In this document: positions 16,911 through 24,873 of the stretch, piece by piece
Layout of the letters: each line of letters starts with the position of its first letter
How positions within the stretch are numbered: position 1 is the first letter of the stretch
NCBI GenBank assembly: GCA_028283025.1
Contig: JAPYNO010000031.1
Coordinates: 1-43,287 of the forward strand
Source: Pseudomonadales bacterium
GTDB lineage: Bacteria; Pseudomonadota; Gammaproteobacteria; Pseudomonadales; Azotimanducaceae
Length of the DNA stretch: 43,287 nt
Direction: 5' to 3'
Notes under the pieces: generated by a model
The model's input: only the letters and a program-made list of their open reading frames with translations
Databases searched by the model: none
Told to the model about the DNA's origin: nothing
Made by a program: the position numbers and the translations under genes

Positions 16911-17960
16911 ATGAGCGTGAGCGCACGCAATAAAACAGAATCTCACGGAGATGAGCCTAGCATTCTGCTCTACTGTGGCGATGCGTTGGCGGTGCTTCAA
17001 TCGTTCGAGACTTCTTCAATAGACTGCTGCATCACTTCCCCTCCATATTGGGGACAGCGGGAATACAGTCATGGCGGCATCGGGCTAGAGGGAAAAGTTG
17101 AAGAGTACATTCAGAGACTCTGCTCGGTCATGCATGAGATAAAGCGTGTGCTCACACCGAAAGGTTCCCTGTGGCTCAATATTGGAGATGCGTATCGAGA
17201 CAAATCTTTGATTGGCATTCCTTGGCGCGTTGCTATTCGGCTTATGGATGAGCAAGGATGGATATTAAGAAACGATGTCATTTGGCACAAGGTGAAAGGA
17301 TCTCCGGACAATTCTAGGGACAAACTCAGGCATGTCTACGAGAACGTGTTTCACTTCGTTGCGACCAAGAATTGTTACTACGATATGGATGCCATACGCT
17401 CCAAGCCTCGTAGTGCCAAGGTGCGAAACGGCGCGGTTGTTTCGGCGACTGGTGTTTCAGGGGTGCGCTATAAGCGCCAAATTGACCTTTCGACCAAACT
17501 ATCTGACTCGGAGAAAAAGGCTGCGATCTGTGCTCTTGACGCAATCCTCGCAGAAGTCTCTAGTGGGCGCTTGTCGGATTTTCGAATGATTATCCGCGGA
17601 GAGCAGCGAACAACCCACTCGGATAGCGAGAGGCTGTCAGGAAGAGCCAAGGAACTGAAGGAGAGGGGGTTCTATTTTCTGAAATACCATCCAAATGGCA
17701 CCAAACCATCTGATGTGTGGGACATCATTCCGGAAGATAGCCAGAAACGGAAGGCGCACTTTGCTCCCTTCCCGGAAGACCTGTGTCGAATTCCGATTCT
17801 TGCGACATGCCCTGCTAGTGGAGCTGTCGTTGACCCATTTTGCGGCACAGGCACCACTCTTTTGGTAGCGAAGAGTCTCGGCAGGCGTGGAATCGGTATC
17901 GACATTTCGCAAGACTACGTTGATATTGCGCATAAGCGGGTTCGTTCTGTCTTGCTATGA
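16911..17960 (+). CDS. Beta-class DNA methyltransferase of a Type II R-M system
   Basis: 349 aa. The catalytic motif IV is TSPPYW (42-47) near the N-terminus and the AdoMet-binding motif I is DPFCGTGTT (308-316) near the C-terminus, the beta order. SPPY is typical of N4-cytosine methylation, though N6-adenine activity cannot be excluded. The target recognition region lies between, about residues 165-265. It overlaps the next gene by 4 bp (ATGA). It should protect the host from the nuclease encoded next. Codon use is less GC-rich than the core genes, suggesting acquisition. Confidence 0.92.
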   Translation: MSVSARNKTESHGDEPSILLYCGDALAVLQSFETSSIDCCITSPPYWGQREYSHGGIGLEGKVEEYIQRLCSVMHEIKRVLTPKGSLWLNIGDAYRDKSLIGIPWRVAIRLMDEQGWILRNDVIWHKVKGSPDNSRDKLRHVYENVFHFVATKNCYYDMDAIRSKPRSAKVRNGAVVSATGVSGVRYKRQIDLSTKLSDSEKKAAICALDAILAEVSSGRLSDFRMIIRGEQRTTHSDSERLSGRAKELKERGFYFLKYHPNGTKPSDVWDIIPEDSQKRKAHFAPFPEDLCRIPILATCPASGAVVDPFCGTGTTLLVAKSLGRRGIGIDISQDYVDIAHKRVRSVLL

Positions 17961-18805
17961 ACAAAGTCGTCGATCTATTCGGCATAGATGTCGCCGCGAA
18001 TTTGGATGTCAATTGGAAGCAACTCGTTAGCGATCAGTGGTGTCCCTATACGAGTAGCAAGTGTTTCAAGGTGCGTAAATCCCTGCCGGAAATTTCTATC
18101 GGGACTTGCATCGTGCGACATGGACGGAACTCACAACCAATCGTGATCTGTCCAAGACGATTCCTGCAGCGACGGCAGGTTTTTGTCGACTCGCTTCACC
18201 TATTGCACGGACATACACCCGGCAATGAACTTCACATCGTCCCTGAAGTTGCGATTCCGGGAGGTAGTGTTGACTACATGCTGGTTTCGGCTCTCGATGG
18301 GCGTGTATTAGATTTTGTTGGACTGGAGATTCAAACGCTGGATACAACGGGTACTATTTGGCCTGAGCGTCAACGTCTTCTCGAAAGGTTGGGCATTTCG
18401 GATGGAAGCGAAGATGTCAGTTCAACGAAGGGATTTGGCATGAACTGGAAAATGACCGCCAAGACGATTCTTGTTCAATTACATCACAAGATAGGGACTT
18501 TCGAGCATTTGAACAAAAAGTTAGTTCTCGTGATTCAGGACAAATTATTGAGCTACATGAGAAATGCGTTCAACTTTGGTCACCTTGAGCGCTCCCGTCA
18601 ATCAGACCCAATGCATTTCCACTCTTACACGCTTACTCCACGGGCTGATGGACACCGCATTGGCTTGAGCGAGCGATTGAGCACGTATGGTGCAGGGATT
18701 GCGAAATGCTTGGGGCTAAAGGTTGAGCCGGGCATTGATATCCAGAGGTTGGTTTCCACGATAGAGGCTAGGATTTCTTCGCAAACACTCCTTGAGATTT
18801 TGTGA
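17957..18805 (+). CDS. NotI-family Type II restriction endonuclease
   Basis: 282 aa. Four cysteines (C29 in WCPYTS, C36, C51 in GTC, C65 in ICPRRF) match the iron-binding module of NotI. The PD-(D/E)xK variant appears as D106 (SVDYMLV) and E124-x-Q126 (GLEIQT), as the NotI family uses. NotI itself is about 100 residues longer. The gene overlaps the methyltransferase by 4 bp, so the two form a compact R-M pair. The recognition site cannot be told from sequence; if it were NotI's GCGGCCGC, the window has such sites at 11897-11904 and 36061-36068. Family assignment rests on motif recall, not a search. Confidence 0.8.
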   Translation: MNKVVDLFGIDVAANLDVNWKQLVSDQWCPYTSSKCFKVRKSLPEISIGTCIVRHGRNSQPIVICPRRFLQRRQVFVDSLHLLHGHTPGNELHIVPEVAIPGGSVDYMLVSALDGRVLDFVGLEIQTLDTTGTIWPERQRLLERLGISDGSEDVSSTKGFGMNWKMTAKTILVQLHHKIGTFEHLNKKLVLVIQDKLLSYMRNAFNFGHLERSRQSDPMHFHSYTLTPRADGHRIGLSERLSTYGAGIAKCLGLKVEPGIDIQRLVSTIEARISSQTLLEIL

Positions 18806-18898
18806 AGGAGCGACTGTCGTTCAAGGTGTTGAAACGCAAGGCTGCCGATGTTCTCATGCCGTTGGCGATGCCCGCCTTGCGTGTCGGTCTCACTCAAA

Positions 18899-18940
18899 CA
18901 CCCCACCAACTCCGCTGCGCGGAAGTGGTGGGGTGCTTTT
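18899..18940 (+). terminator. Intrinsic terminator after the R-M operon
   Basis: CACCCCACCA (18899-18908) pairs perfectly with TGGTGGGGTG (18926-18935), with a smaller GC-rich pairing inside, followed by CTTTTC. It lies 94 bases after the nuclease stop and could end that transcript. In reverse it could also end amt transcripts. Confidence 0.7.
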
Positions 18941-18969
18941 CGAATGCCTCCTATGTCCGAGAGGAAGTC

Positions 18970-19033
18970 CCGGCCACCCTGGGTTTCACCACGAGGGAGA
19001 GGGGAGAAGGGTTCAAATCCCCAGGATGGCCGG
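18970..19033. repeat. Long imperfect hairpin downstream of amt
   Basis: CCGGCCACCCTGGG (18970-18983) pairs with CCCAGGATGGCCGG (19020-19033) in 13 of 14 positions, around a 36-base purine-rich loop that contains GGGTTCAAATCCC. The hairpin starts 8 bases after the amt stop (minus strand). It may be a 3' stabiliser, part of a bidirectional termination region, or a structured RNA. The T-loop-like piece does not make a tRNA. Confidence 0.45.
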
Positions 19034-19041
19034 TAAACCGA

Positions 19042-20376
19042 TTAGTCTGCTGCTTTCTGCGCGCCAAATTCTGGATAGGCGTGCAGTCCGATATCTGTTG
19101 TGTCTGAACCGACGGCCTCGTCTTCCTTGTCAAGGCGTATACCAAAAGTGATCTTGAGCAGATACCACACAATAAAGCTAAAGGCGAAGACAAACGCGCC
19201 AATTGAGGCCACGCCGATGAGCTGGGTCAGGTAGCCCGCATCAGCATTGGTTGCAGGCACGATCATGGTGCCCCAGATGCCGCACACAAGATGCACGGGA
19301 ATTGCACCAACAACATCGTCGAGACGAAGCTTATCGAGCAAGGGCACTGCGAGCACCACGAGCACACCGCCGACACCGCCGATAAGCACGGCCTGACCGA
19401 AGCTTGGTGCGAGGGGTTCAGCAGTGATGCTCACAAGGCCGCCGAGCGCACCGTTCAAGACGAGCGTCAAATCGACTTTGCGATAGAGCGCTTGGGTCAG
19501 GAGCACTGAAGCAACCACGCCGCCCGCTGCTGCAAGGTTGGTGTTGGCGTAGATAAGCGCCATGGCGCTGGCATCGGCGGCACTGCCAAGGGCGAGTTGC
19601 GAGCCGCCGTTAAAGCCGAACCAGCCGAACCAGAGAAGGAATGTGCCGAGAGTGACGAGCGGCAATGAAGATGCCGGCATGGGGTGGATGCGTCCGTCGT
19701 TGGTGTATTTGCCTGCTCGCCCGCCGAGCAGGATGACACCTGCGAGTGCGCACCAGCCGCCGGTGGAATGCACGATCGTAGAGCCAGCGAAGTCGCTAAA
19801 TCCAAGTTCAGAGAGCCAGCCGCCGCCCCATTGCCATGCGCCTTGTATTGGATAGATGATGGCCACAAGCACGAGCACAACAGCGAAGAAGGCGAACACC
19901 TTGACGCGCTCGGCGACCGCGCCTGAGACAATGGATGCCGCTGTCGCCACGAACACCATCTGGAAGAACCAGTCCGATGCCGCCGCATAGCCGCCATCGA
20001 TAGATTCGCTGTCGGGGCTTGGCACATCGAAGAGCGAGAAACTGCCCATCCATCCGCCATCGACACCTGCGTACATGAGGTTGTAGCCGACGAGGAAGAA
20101 CATAATGCCCGCCATTGAATAGAGTGTGATGTTTTTCAGACAGATCGTAGCGACCGTTTTTGTTTTCACCATGCCGGACTCAAGCATGCAAAATCCCGCC
20201 GCCATGAGCATGACCAAGAACCCGTTGACGAGGAATGAAAAGGTGTTGAAGACGAAAGCGACTTCGTCAGCCTGGGCAGGCATGTCCTCAGCGCTCGCGC
20301 CAGTGGCGAGCAAGAGCATTGCAATGGTCGCGAGCGGCAACCCGCAGCGCAGGAATCTTGCAGAATGTCGAATCAT
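19042..20376 (-). CDS. amt: Ammonium transporter Amt
   Basis: 444 aa from the ATG at 20376, with GAGAGA a few bases upstream; an in-frame TTG six codons earlier is rejected. A signal peptide (to about GASAED) and eleven membrane segments follow, as in proteobacterial Amt. Typical features are the phenylalanine-gate region, DFAGSTIVHSTGG with the first pore histidine, and VHLVCGIWGT with the second. It conducts ammonium across the inner membrane. There is no glnK next to it, which is unusual. The conserved C-terminal tail ends at HAYPEF; the last seven codons overlap the 14-bp repeat copy at 19059-19072. The start is divergent from apbE with only 25 bp between. Confidence 0.95.
   Translation of the reverse strand: MIRHSARFLRCGLPLATIAMLLLATGASAEDMPAQADEVAFVFNTFSFLVNGFLVMLMAAGFCMLESGMVKTKTVATICLKNITLYSMAGIMFFLVGYNLMYAGVDGGWMGSFSLFDVPSPDSESIDGGYAAASDWFFQMVFVATAASIVSGAVAERVKVFAFFAVVLVLVAIIYPIQGAWQWGGGWLSELGFSDFAGSTIVHSTGGWCALAGVILLGGRAGKYTNDGRIHPMPASSLPLVTLGTFLLWFGWFGFNGGSQLALGSAADASAMALIYANTNLAAAGGVVASVLLTQALYRKVDLTLVLNGALGGLVSITAEPLAPSFGQAVLIGGVGGVLVVLAVPLLDKLRLDDVVGAIPVHLVCGIWGTMIVPATNADAGYLTQLIGVASIGAFVFAFSFIVWYLLKITFGIRLDKEDEAVGSDTTDIGLHAYPEFGAQKAAD
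19059..19072 (+). repeat. 14-bp direct repeat, copy 2 (inside amt 3' end)
   Basis: This is the second exact copy of GCGCGCCAAATTCT, the sequence at the 3' end of tRNA-Arg (10349-10362), in the same orientation 8.7 kb away. It falls in the final codons of amt, directly after the conserved PEF tail. It is a candidate right attachment site; see copy 1 for caveats. Confidence 0.35.
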
Positions 20377-20401
20377 GTTACGTCTCTCTGGCAATCAAAA
20401 A

Positions 20402-21475
20402 ATGCGTCTTTGGCGCTTTCACACCGACAAGCCAACAAGGAGCTGCGGACTTGCTACAGGCGAGTCAAGCAAGTTTTGTGCCATTTTGGGAATGGCGATT
20501 TCGATATTTGCCTGCAGCGCGCCCGATTCTCATGATGCACGGCGGCTGCAAGGTCAGGTCTTCGGCACGAGCTATGCCTTGACACTTGCTTGCGCTCTTG
20601 ACCCTGCAGAGGCTCGCGTGCTCACTGAGTCGGCATTCGCTCGCGTCGATGCCGCAATGTCAAGCTATCGGCAAGACTCGGAGCTGACGCGCTTCAATTC
20701 GACACTGCCACGAACTTGGCTCGCCGTTTCTGGCGACTTGGCTCGTGTCGCGCACGCCGCAATCGAGTTGGCGCGTTTCACCGAAGGTGCGTTCGATCCA
20801 ACTGTCGGCGCACTGGTGCGTCTGTGGGGCTTTGCAGGCGGGCAGCCGCCGGTGCGCGTGCCCGCTGAAAGCCATGTTCGTCGCTTGCTGTCCGAGACTG
20901 GGTGGGGCAATCTCGAACTCGATAAGCGCGGTCTGTCCATGCGTAGGCTGTCGGATTTTTCACTCGACTTGTCTGCGATCGCCAAGGGTTATGCGGTTGA
21001 CCTCGCCACCCAGTCCTTGCAAGCCGCTGGCTGTTCGCATCTCTTGCTCGAAGTGGGCGGCGAAGTTGCGGTTCGAGGGCGGCGCGTCGATGGCAGACCT
21101 TGGGTGCTCGGGATCGAATCGCCACAATCACTTGGCGGGCTTGCGCTTGCTCTCGAACTCTCTGATGCGTCGGTTGCCACTTCCGGGGACTATCGCAACC
21201 AGGTGCGTATCGGCGATAAAGTATTCTCACACACCATCGACCCGGCGACTGGCCGCCCAGTGACGCACAACCTTGCGTCGGTGAGTGTGATTGCCGAGAG
21301 CACCATGCGTGCCGATGCCTTGGCAACAGCGCTCAATGTCATGGGGCCAAAACGCGGGCGTGCCTTTGCCGAGGCGCATCAAATCGATGCCTACTTTATT
21401 CTTCGTGTTGATTCAGGCTATGATTCGTTTGCCACAGGCCGCTTCTTATCACTGCAAAAACGCACAAGACAATGA
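20402..21475 (+). CDS. apbE: FAD:protein FMN transferase ApbE
   Basis: About 357 aa from the ATG at 20402; a start at 20492 (MAISIFACS) is also possible and would give a shorter lipoprotein-like signal with a poor lipobox before a cysteine. ApbE attaches FMN covalently to threonine/serine of exported flavoproteins, notably NqrB, NqrC and RnfG/D. Visible motifs are SYRQDSELTRFN, FDPTVGALVRLWGF, DLSAIAKGYAVD, GGEVAVRG and the HTIDPATGRPV metal/FAD site. Its stop overlaps the nqrM start by 4 bp. No nqr or rnf operon is in the window, although apbE and nqrM usually follow nqrF. Confidence 0.93.
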   Translation: MRLWRFHTDKPTRSCGLATGESSKFCAILGMAISIFACSAPDSHDARRLQGQVFGTSYALTLACALDPAEARVLTESAFARVDAAMSSYRQDSELTRFNSTLPRTWLAVSGDLARVAHAAIELARFTEGAFDPTVGALVRLWGFAGGQPPVRVPAESHVRRLLSETGWGNLELDKRGLSMRRLSDFSLDLSAIAKGYAVDLATQSLQAAGCSHLLLEVGGEVAVRGRRVDGRPWVLGIESPQSLGGLALALELSDASVATSGDYRNQVRIGDKVFSHTIDPATGRPVTHNLASVSVIAESTMRADALATALNVMGPKRGRAFAEAHQIDAYFILRVDSGYDSFATGRFLSLQKRTRQ

Positions 21476-21663
21476 CCACCTTGATATTCGCTTTTCTCGC
21501 CATGCTCATCATTGCTGGCATCATGGCCGTCAGCCTCTACTTTGGCCGCGCGCCTATCAAAGGCAGTTGCGGCGGCATGTCCGCCGTCAATGGTATGAAT
21601 GCCAGCGCGAATGGAGAGACGTGCGCCATCTGCGGCCGTGTCAACGAAACCTGCGACGCTTGA
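21472..21663 (+). CDS. nqrM: NqrM, Na+-NQR maturation protein
   Basis: 63 aa. One membrane helix (about 3-23) is followed by the family motif FGRxPIKGSCGG with C33, then C51, C54 and C61. NqrM is thought to deliver iron to the Cys4[Fe] centre of the NqrD/NqrE pair in the Na+-translocating NADH:quinone oxidoreductase. It overlaps apbE upstream by 4 bp and the lolC-like gene downstream by about 26 bp if that gene starts at the GTG. The spacing of the C-terminal cysteines is slightly longer than in the short classical form. Confidence 0.9.
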   Translation: MTTLIFAFLAMLIIAGIMAVSLYFGRAPIKGSCGGMSAVNGMNASANGETCAICGRVNETCDA

Positions 21664-22900
21664 AGCCCTGCTTGCCGCGCCCGTCTCATTCCTGATTGCC
21701 TTTCGCTACGCAACGCGGGCGGGTAGTTTTACTTCGTTCGTGGCGCGCATCGCGCTCGCCGGACTCGCTCTGAGCGTTGCGGTGCTCGTGCTCGTCATGT
21801 CCATCCTGAATGGCTTTGAGCGTGAGCTGCTCGGACGATTGCTTGGCGTGGCGCCACATGCGAGCGTGCATTTCTCCGAGGTGCGCGAGGACTGGTCAGA
21901 CGTACAGGCGCGTGTGCGCGACCATCCGCTCGTCACCTCGCAAGCGCGTGTCGTGCGCGGTGCTGGCATGCTCAGTCAACAGCATCATCTTGCCGGTGTC
22001 ACATTGGTCGGCGTCGCACCTGAGCGCTACGCACAAGTCTCGGATGCACCAGCCTTCGTTGAAGGTGACGGAGCCGATTTTGCGCACCTTGAAGCTGGTC
22101 ACTTCCGTGCCTTCCTCGGCGCGCGCCTCGCCGAGAAGCTCGAAATCGGGCCGGGCGACGATGCCCTGCTGCTGCTCTCAGAAGCACTTGCAACACCCTT
22201 TGCGGTATTGCCTCGCAAGAAGCGCATCAAGGTGCTCGGCACAGTTCGCACAGGCACCGAGATTGACAGCTATTGGCTGTGGATGCACCGAGATGATGCG
22301 GCGCGGCTCTTGCGCGGCACATCGAACGCTGCGGCTATTGACCTCAAGGTGAGCGATGTCATGCAAGCAGATCAAGTGGCCTATGAACTCGCGCTTGAGA
22401 CAGGCGCGCTCGACGACTCGTGGAAACGTCGCTTTGGGCCTTTCTATCAAGCGGTCATCTCGACGCGCAGCGTGATGTTCATCCTTTTATCGCTGCTGAT
22501 CGGCGTGGCCGCGTTCAATTTGGTGTCCACTCTCGTCATGGTGATGAATAGTCGCCGGCCTGATCTCGCCATTTTGAGCACGATTGGTGCATCGCCCCGC
22601 CGCACCATGCATATCGCCGCGTGGCTTGGCCTCATTATCGGCGGTTTCGGCACCTGTCTTGGCCTCATGCTTGGTCATCTTTTCAGCGTGCTTGCGCCAG
22701 TCTTCTACGCATGGCTCGAAGCGACTTTTAGCCTTGGGTTGATGGATCGATACTTCATCAACTACTTGCCAAGCGAGCCCGAAGTCGGCGCCTACGCGCG
22801 AATCGCGGGCCTTGCGCTGGCCTTGAGTCTCTTGGCCACTCTTTATCCAGCTATACGCGCACGCGCGCTCAAGCCAGCTGATGTGCTTGCCAATGAGTGA
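21638..22900 (+). CDS. lolC: LolC-family lipoprotein-releasing ABC permease
   Basis: 420 aa from the GTG at 21638, which leaves about 17 residues before the first conserved stretch (FLIAFRYATRAGS). ATGs at 21599 and 21611 are alternatives. LolCDE extracts lipoproteins from the inner membrane and hands them to LolA. There are four membrane segments, with a large periplasmic domain between the first (ALAGLALSVAVLVLVMSILNG) and the second. The conserved SILNGFERE is present. Assignment as LolC rather than LolE rests on position before lolD. The stop overlaps the lolD start. Confidence 0.88.
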   Translation: MSTKPATLEALLAAPVSFLIAFRYATRAGSFTSFVARIALAGLALSVAVLVLVMSILNGFERELLGRLLGVAPHASVHFSEVREDWSDVQARVRDHPLVTSQARVVRGAGMLSQQHHLAGVTLVGVAPERYAQVSDAPAFVEGDGADFAHLEAGHFRAFLGARLAEKLEIGPGDDALLLLSEALATPFAVLPRKKRIKVLGTVRTGTEIDSYWLWMHRDDAARLLRGTSNAAAIDLKVSDVMQADQVAYELALETGALDDSWKRRFGPFYQAVISTRSVMFILLSLLIGVAAFNLVSTLVMVMNSRRPDLAILSTIGASPRRTMHIAAWLGLIIGGFGTCLGLMLGHLFSVLAPVFYAWLEATFSLGLMDRYFINYLPSEPEVGAYARIAGLALALSLLATLYPAIRARALKPADVLANE

Positions 22901-23591
22901 TGCTGAAGATTTCAATTCGCTGGTTGTTGAGGCGCGCGGCCTGTCAAAATCGTATGCGCAGGGCGATGCCGTACTTGATGTGCTGATCGACGTTGATTTG
23001 CCAGTCAGGGGCGCAGAGCGCATCGTTGTGCTCGGCCGATCTGGTTCAGGCAAGAGCACGCTGCTGCATTTGCTCGCCGGTCTGACCGAGCCATCGCACG
23101 GCGAAGTCTGGGTACAAGGACAATGCCTCAATCATCTCTCCGCCAACGGCCGCGCCGCCATGCGCCGCCGCACTATGGGGTTTATCTATCAGTTTCATCA
23201 CCTGCTGCCGGAGTTCACCGCCCTTGAGAATGTTGCGATGCCGCTTCAGCTTGCAGGCGTTGGCGCAAGGCAAGCACGGGAGCGTTCCGAAGCTGCGCTG
23301 CACAGTGTCGCGCTCGGCAGCCGCCTCTCGCACCGGCCAGCCGAACTTTCTGGCGGTGAGCGCCAGCGAGTCGCGATTGCCCGCGCGCTCGTCTCGAAGC
23401 CGCGGCTCATCCTCGCCGATGAGCCGACGGGCAATCTTGATCGCGACACTGCCGATGAAGTCTTTGCGCTGATGTGCGGCCTCACGCGAGAGACCGGTGC
23501 TGCATATGTGGTAGCTACCCACGATCCATCCCTCTCGCGTGATGCGACTCGTGTGGTGCGCCTTGATCATGGTCGAATCGTTGATGAGTGA
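22893..23591 (+). CDS. lolD: LolD, lipoprotein-releasing ABC ATPase
   Basis: 232 aa from the ATG at 22893 that overlaps the lolC stop. Walker A is GRSGSGKST (48-56), followed by the Q-loop in FIYQFHHLLPEF, the signature LSGGERQRVAI, Walker B LILADEPTGNLD and the switch histidine in VVATHDPSL. It powers lipoprotein extraction by LolC/LolE. FQFHHLLPEF is typical of LolD. Its end overlaps the lolE start by 8 bp, so the three are translationally coupled. Confidence 0.95.
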   Translation: MSDAEDFNSLVVEARGLSKSYAQGDAVLDVLIDVDLPVRGAERIVVLGRSGSGKSTLLHLLAGLTEPSHGEVWVQGQCLNHLSANGRAAMRRRTMGFIYQFHHLLPEFTALENVAMPLQLAGVGARQARERSEAALHSVALGSRLSHRPAELSGGERQRVAIARALVSKPRLILADEPTGNLDRDTADEVFALMCGLTRETGAAYVVATHDPSLSRDATRVVRLDHGRIVDE

Positions 23592-24807
23592 GATGGGTGA
23601 AACTTCCAAGACCAGCGCAAGCGGACTCTGGGCGTTGATTGCGCTGCGTTATCTGCGCGCTGGCGGCAATCGCTACAGTCAGTTTGTGGCTTGGGTGTCG
23701 GTGACAGGTCTCGCCCTCGGCGTTGCGGCCTTGATTGCAGTCACGAGCGTTATGAACGGGCTTGGTGGCGAGATTCAAGCGCGCGTGCTCGGCAATGTGT
23801 CGCACGTCTTTCTCACGCCCCAATCTGACACGGCGCTTGACGATGATTTCGTGCGGCGTGCCAAAGCGCTTGCTATGCAAGAAGGCGTTGTGGCGGCATT
23901 CGATTTTATCGAGGCTGGCGGCGTGCTCAGTGTCGGCAGCGGCGTGCATCCGATTTTGGTGTATGGCGCAGACCCGGATGCAGCGCCTTGGCTGCCAGCC
24001 ATCGCGGGTGATGGCAACCGGCAAGGCTTGGTGATGGGCGCCTTGCTTGCGGAGTATTTTCAAGTGCGCTCGGAGGATTACCTGCGAATCGTGCTGATTG
24101 GCGCCAAGGGTCGCACGCGCGCCCTGCGTGTGCCGATGACCGGCGTGTTCGAGACGCGCTCGGATCTTGACTATTCACTGGTGTTTTTGCCACTTGCGCG
24201 CTTCGAGTCAATGCTTGATGCTGGTATCGGCAGGCGCGGCGTTCGACTGGTGGTCGATGAGCCCTTGCGAGTGCCGGATATGGTGCAGGCGTGGCGCGCA
24301 CGCGGCCTGCTTGAGGGTATGCGCGTTGAAGACTGGACACAAGCGCAAGGTGACTTGGTGCGCGTACTCGGCATGGAGCGCGTGATCATGTTTTCGCTTC
24401 TGCTGATGATCATCGCCATCGCCGCGCTCAATTTAGTATCTGGGCAGGCCATGCTGGTGAGCGAAAAGCAATCTGAGATCGCCATCTTGCGAACCATGGG
24501 GGCGGATGCCGGGTTGATTGTGCGCGCCTTTCTTGCGTATGGTGGCTTCGTCGCGGTGCTCGGGACTGCCATTGGCGTAGTGCTCGGCGTTGCCTTAGCG
24601 ATTTGGTCGGGCGAGATTCTGACTATTATCCATTGGCTCACTGGCGTGGATATTCTTGCTGGCAGCCTGTTTCATCGATTGCCTGTCAGGATTCTGGGCA
24701 CTGATCTCGTGTTGGTTGCCGGATTGAGCCTGCTTGTCAGCTTCATTGCGTGCATTGTGCCCGCGCGGCGTGCGGCGCGCCTTTCACCTGCGGACGAATT
24801 GGCGTAG
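23584..24807 (+). CDS. lolE: LolE-family lipoprotein-releasing ABC permease
   Basis: 407 aa from the ATG at 23584. It begins LWALIALRYLRAGGNRYSQFVAWVS, then a membrane segment with VTSVMNGLGGEI. A periplasmic domain and three C-terminal membrane helices follow, with VSEKQSEIAILRTMGA in the coupling region. With lolC and lolD it forms one overlapping operon. It should help release outer-membrane lipoproteins, such as the subtilase of this window. LolC/LolE naming within the pair is by position. Confidence 0.9.
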   Translation: MSEMGETSKTSASGLWALIALRYLRAGGNRYSQFVAWVSVTGLALGVAALIAVTSVMNGLGGEIQARVLGNVSHVFLTPQSDTALDDDFVRRAKALAMQEGVVAAFDFIEAGGVLSVGSGVHPILVYGADPDAAPWLPAIAGDGNRQGLVMGALLAEYFQVRSEDYLRIVLIGAKGRTRALRVPMTGVFETRSDLDYSLVFLPLARFESMLDAGIGRRGVRLVVDEPLRVPDMVQAWRARGLLEGMRVEDWTQAQGDLVRVLGMERVIMFSLLLMIIAIAALNLVSGQAMLVSEKQSEIAILRTMGADAGLIVRAFLAYGGFVAVLGTAIGVVLGVALAIWSGEILTIIHWLTGVDILAGSLFHRLPVRILGTDLVLVAGLSLLVSFIACIVPARRAARLSPADELA

Positions 24808-24873
24808 ATCTCCTACAAGAGCCTGCGGCAAAATCGGCAATGCGCATCACGCCAGTGGTGCATAAGTGCACTC

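Noticed and set aside
18970-19040. A tRNA-like gene suggested by GGGTTCAAATCCC
   Set aside because: The T stem would have only 3 pairs, there is no D or anticodon arm of proper size, and no CCA end. It is better read as the loop of a long hairpin.
20126-20401. Longer start for apbE
   Set aside because: It lies wholly antisense to the conserved start of amt, so it is a shadow frame.
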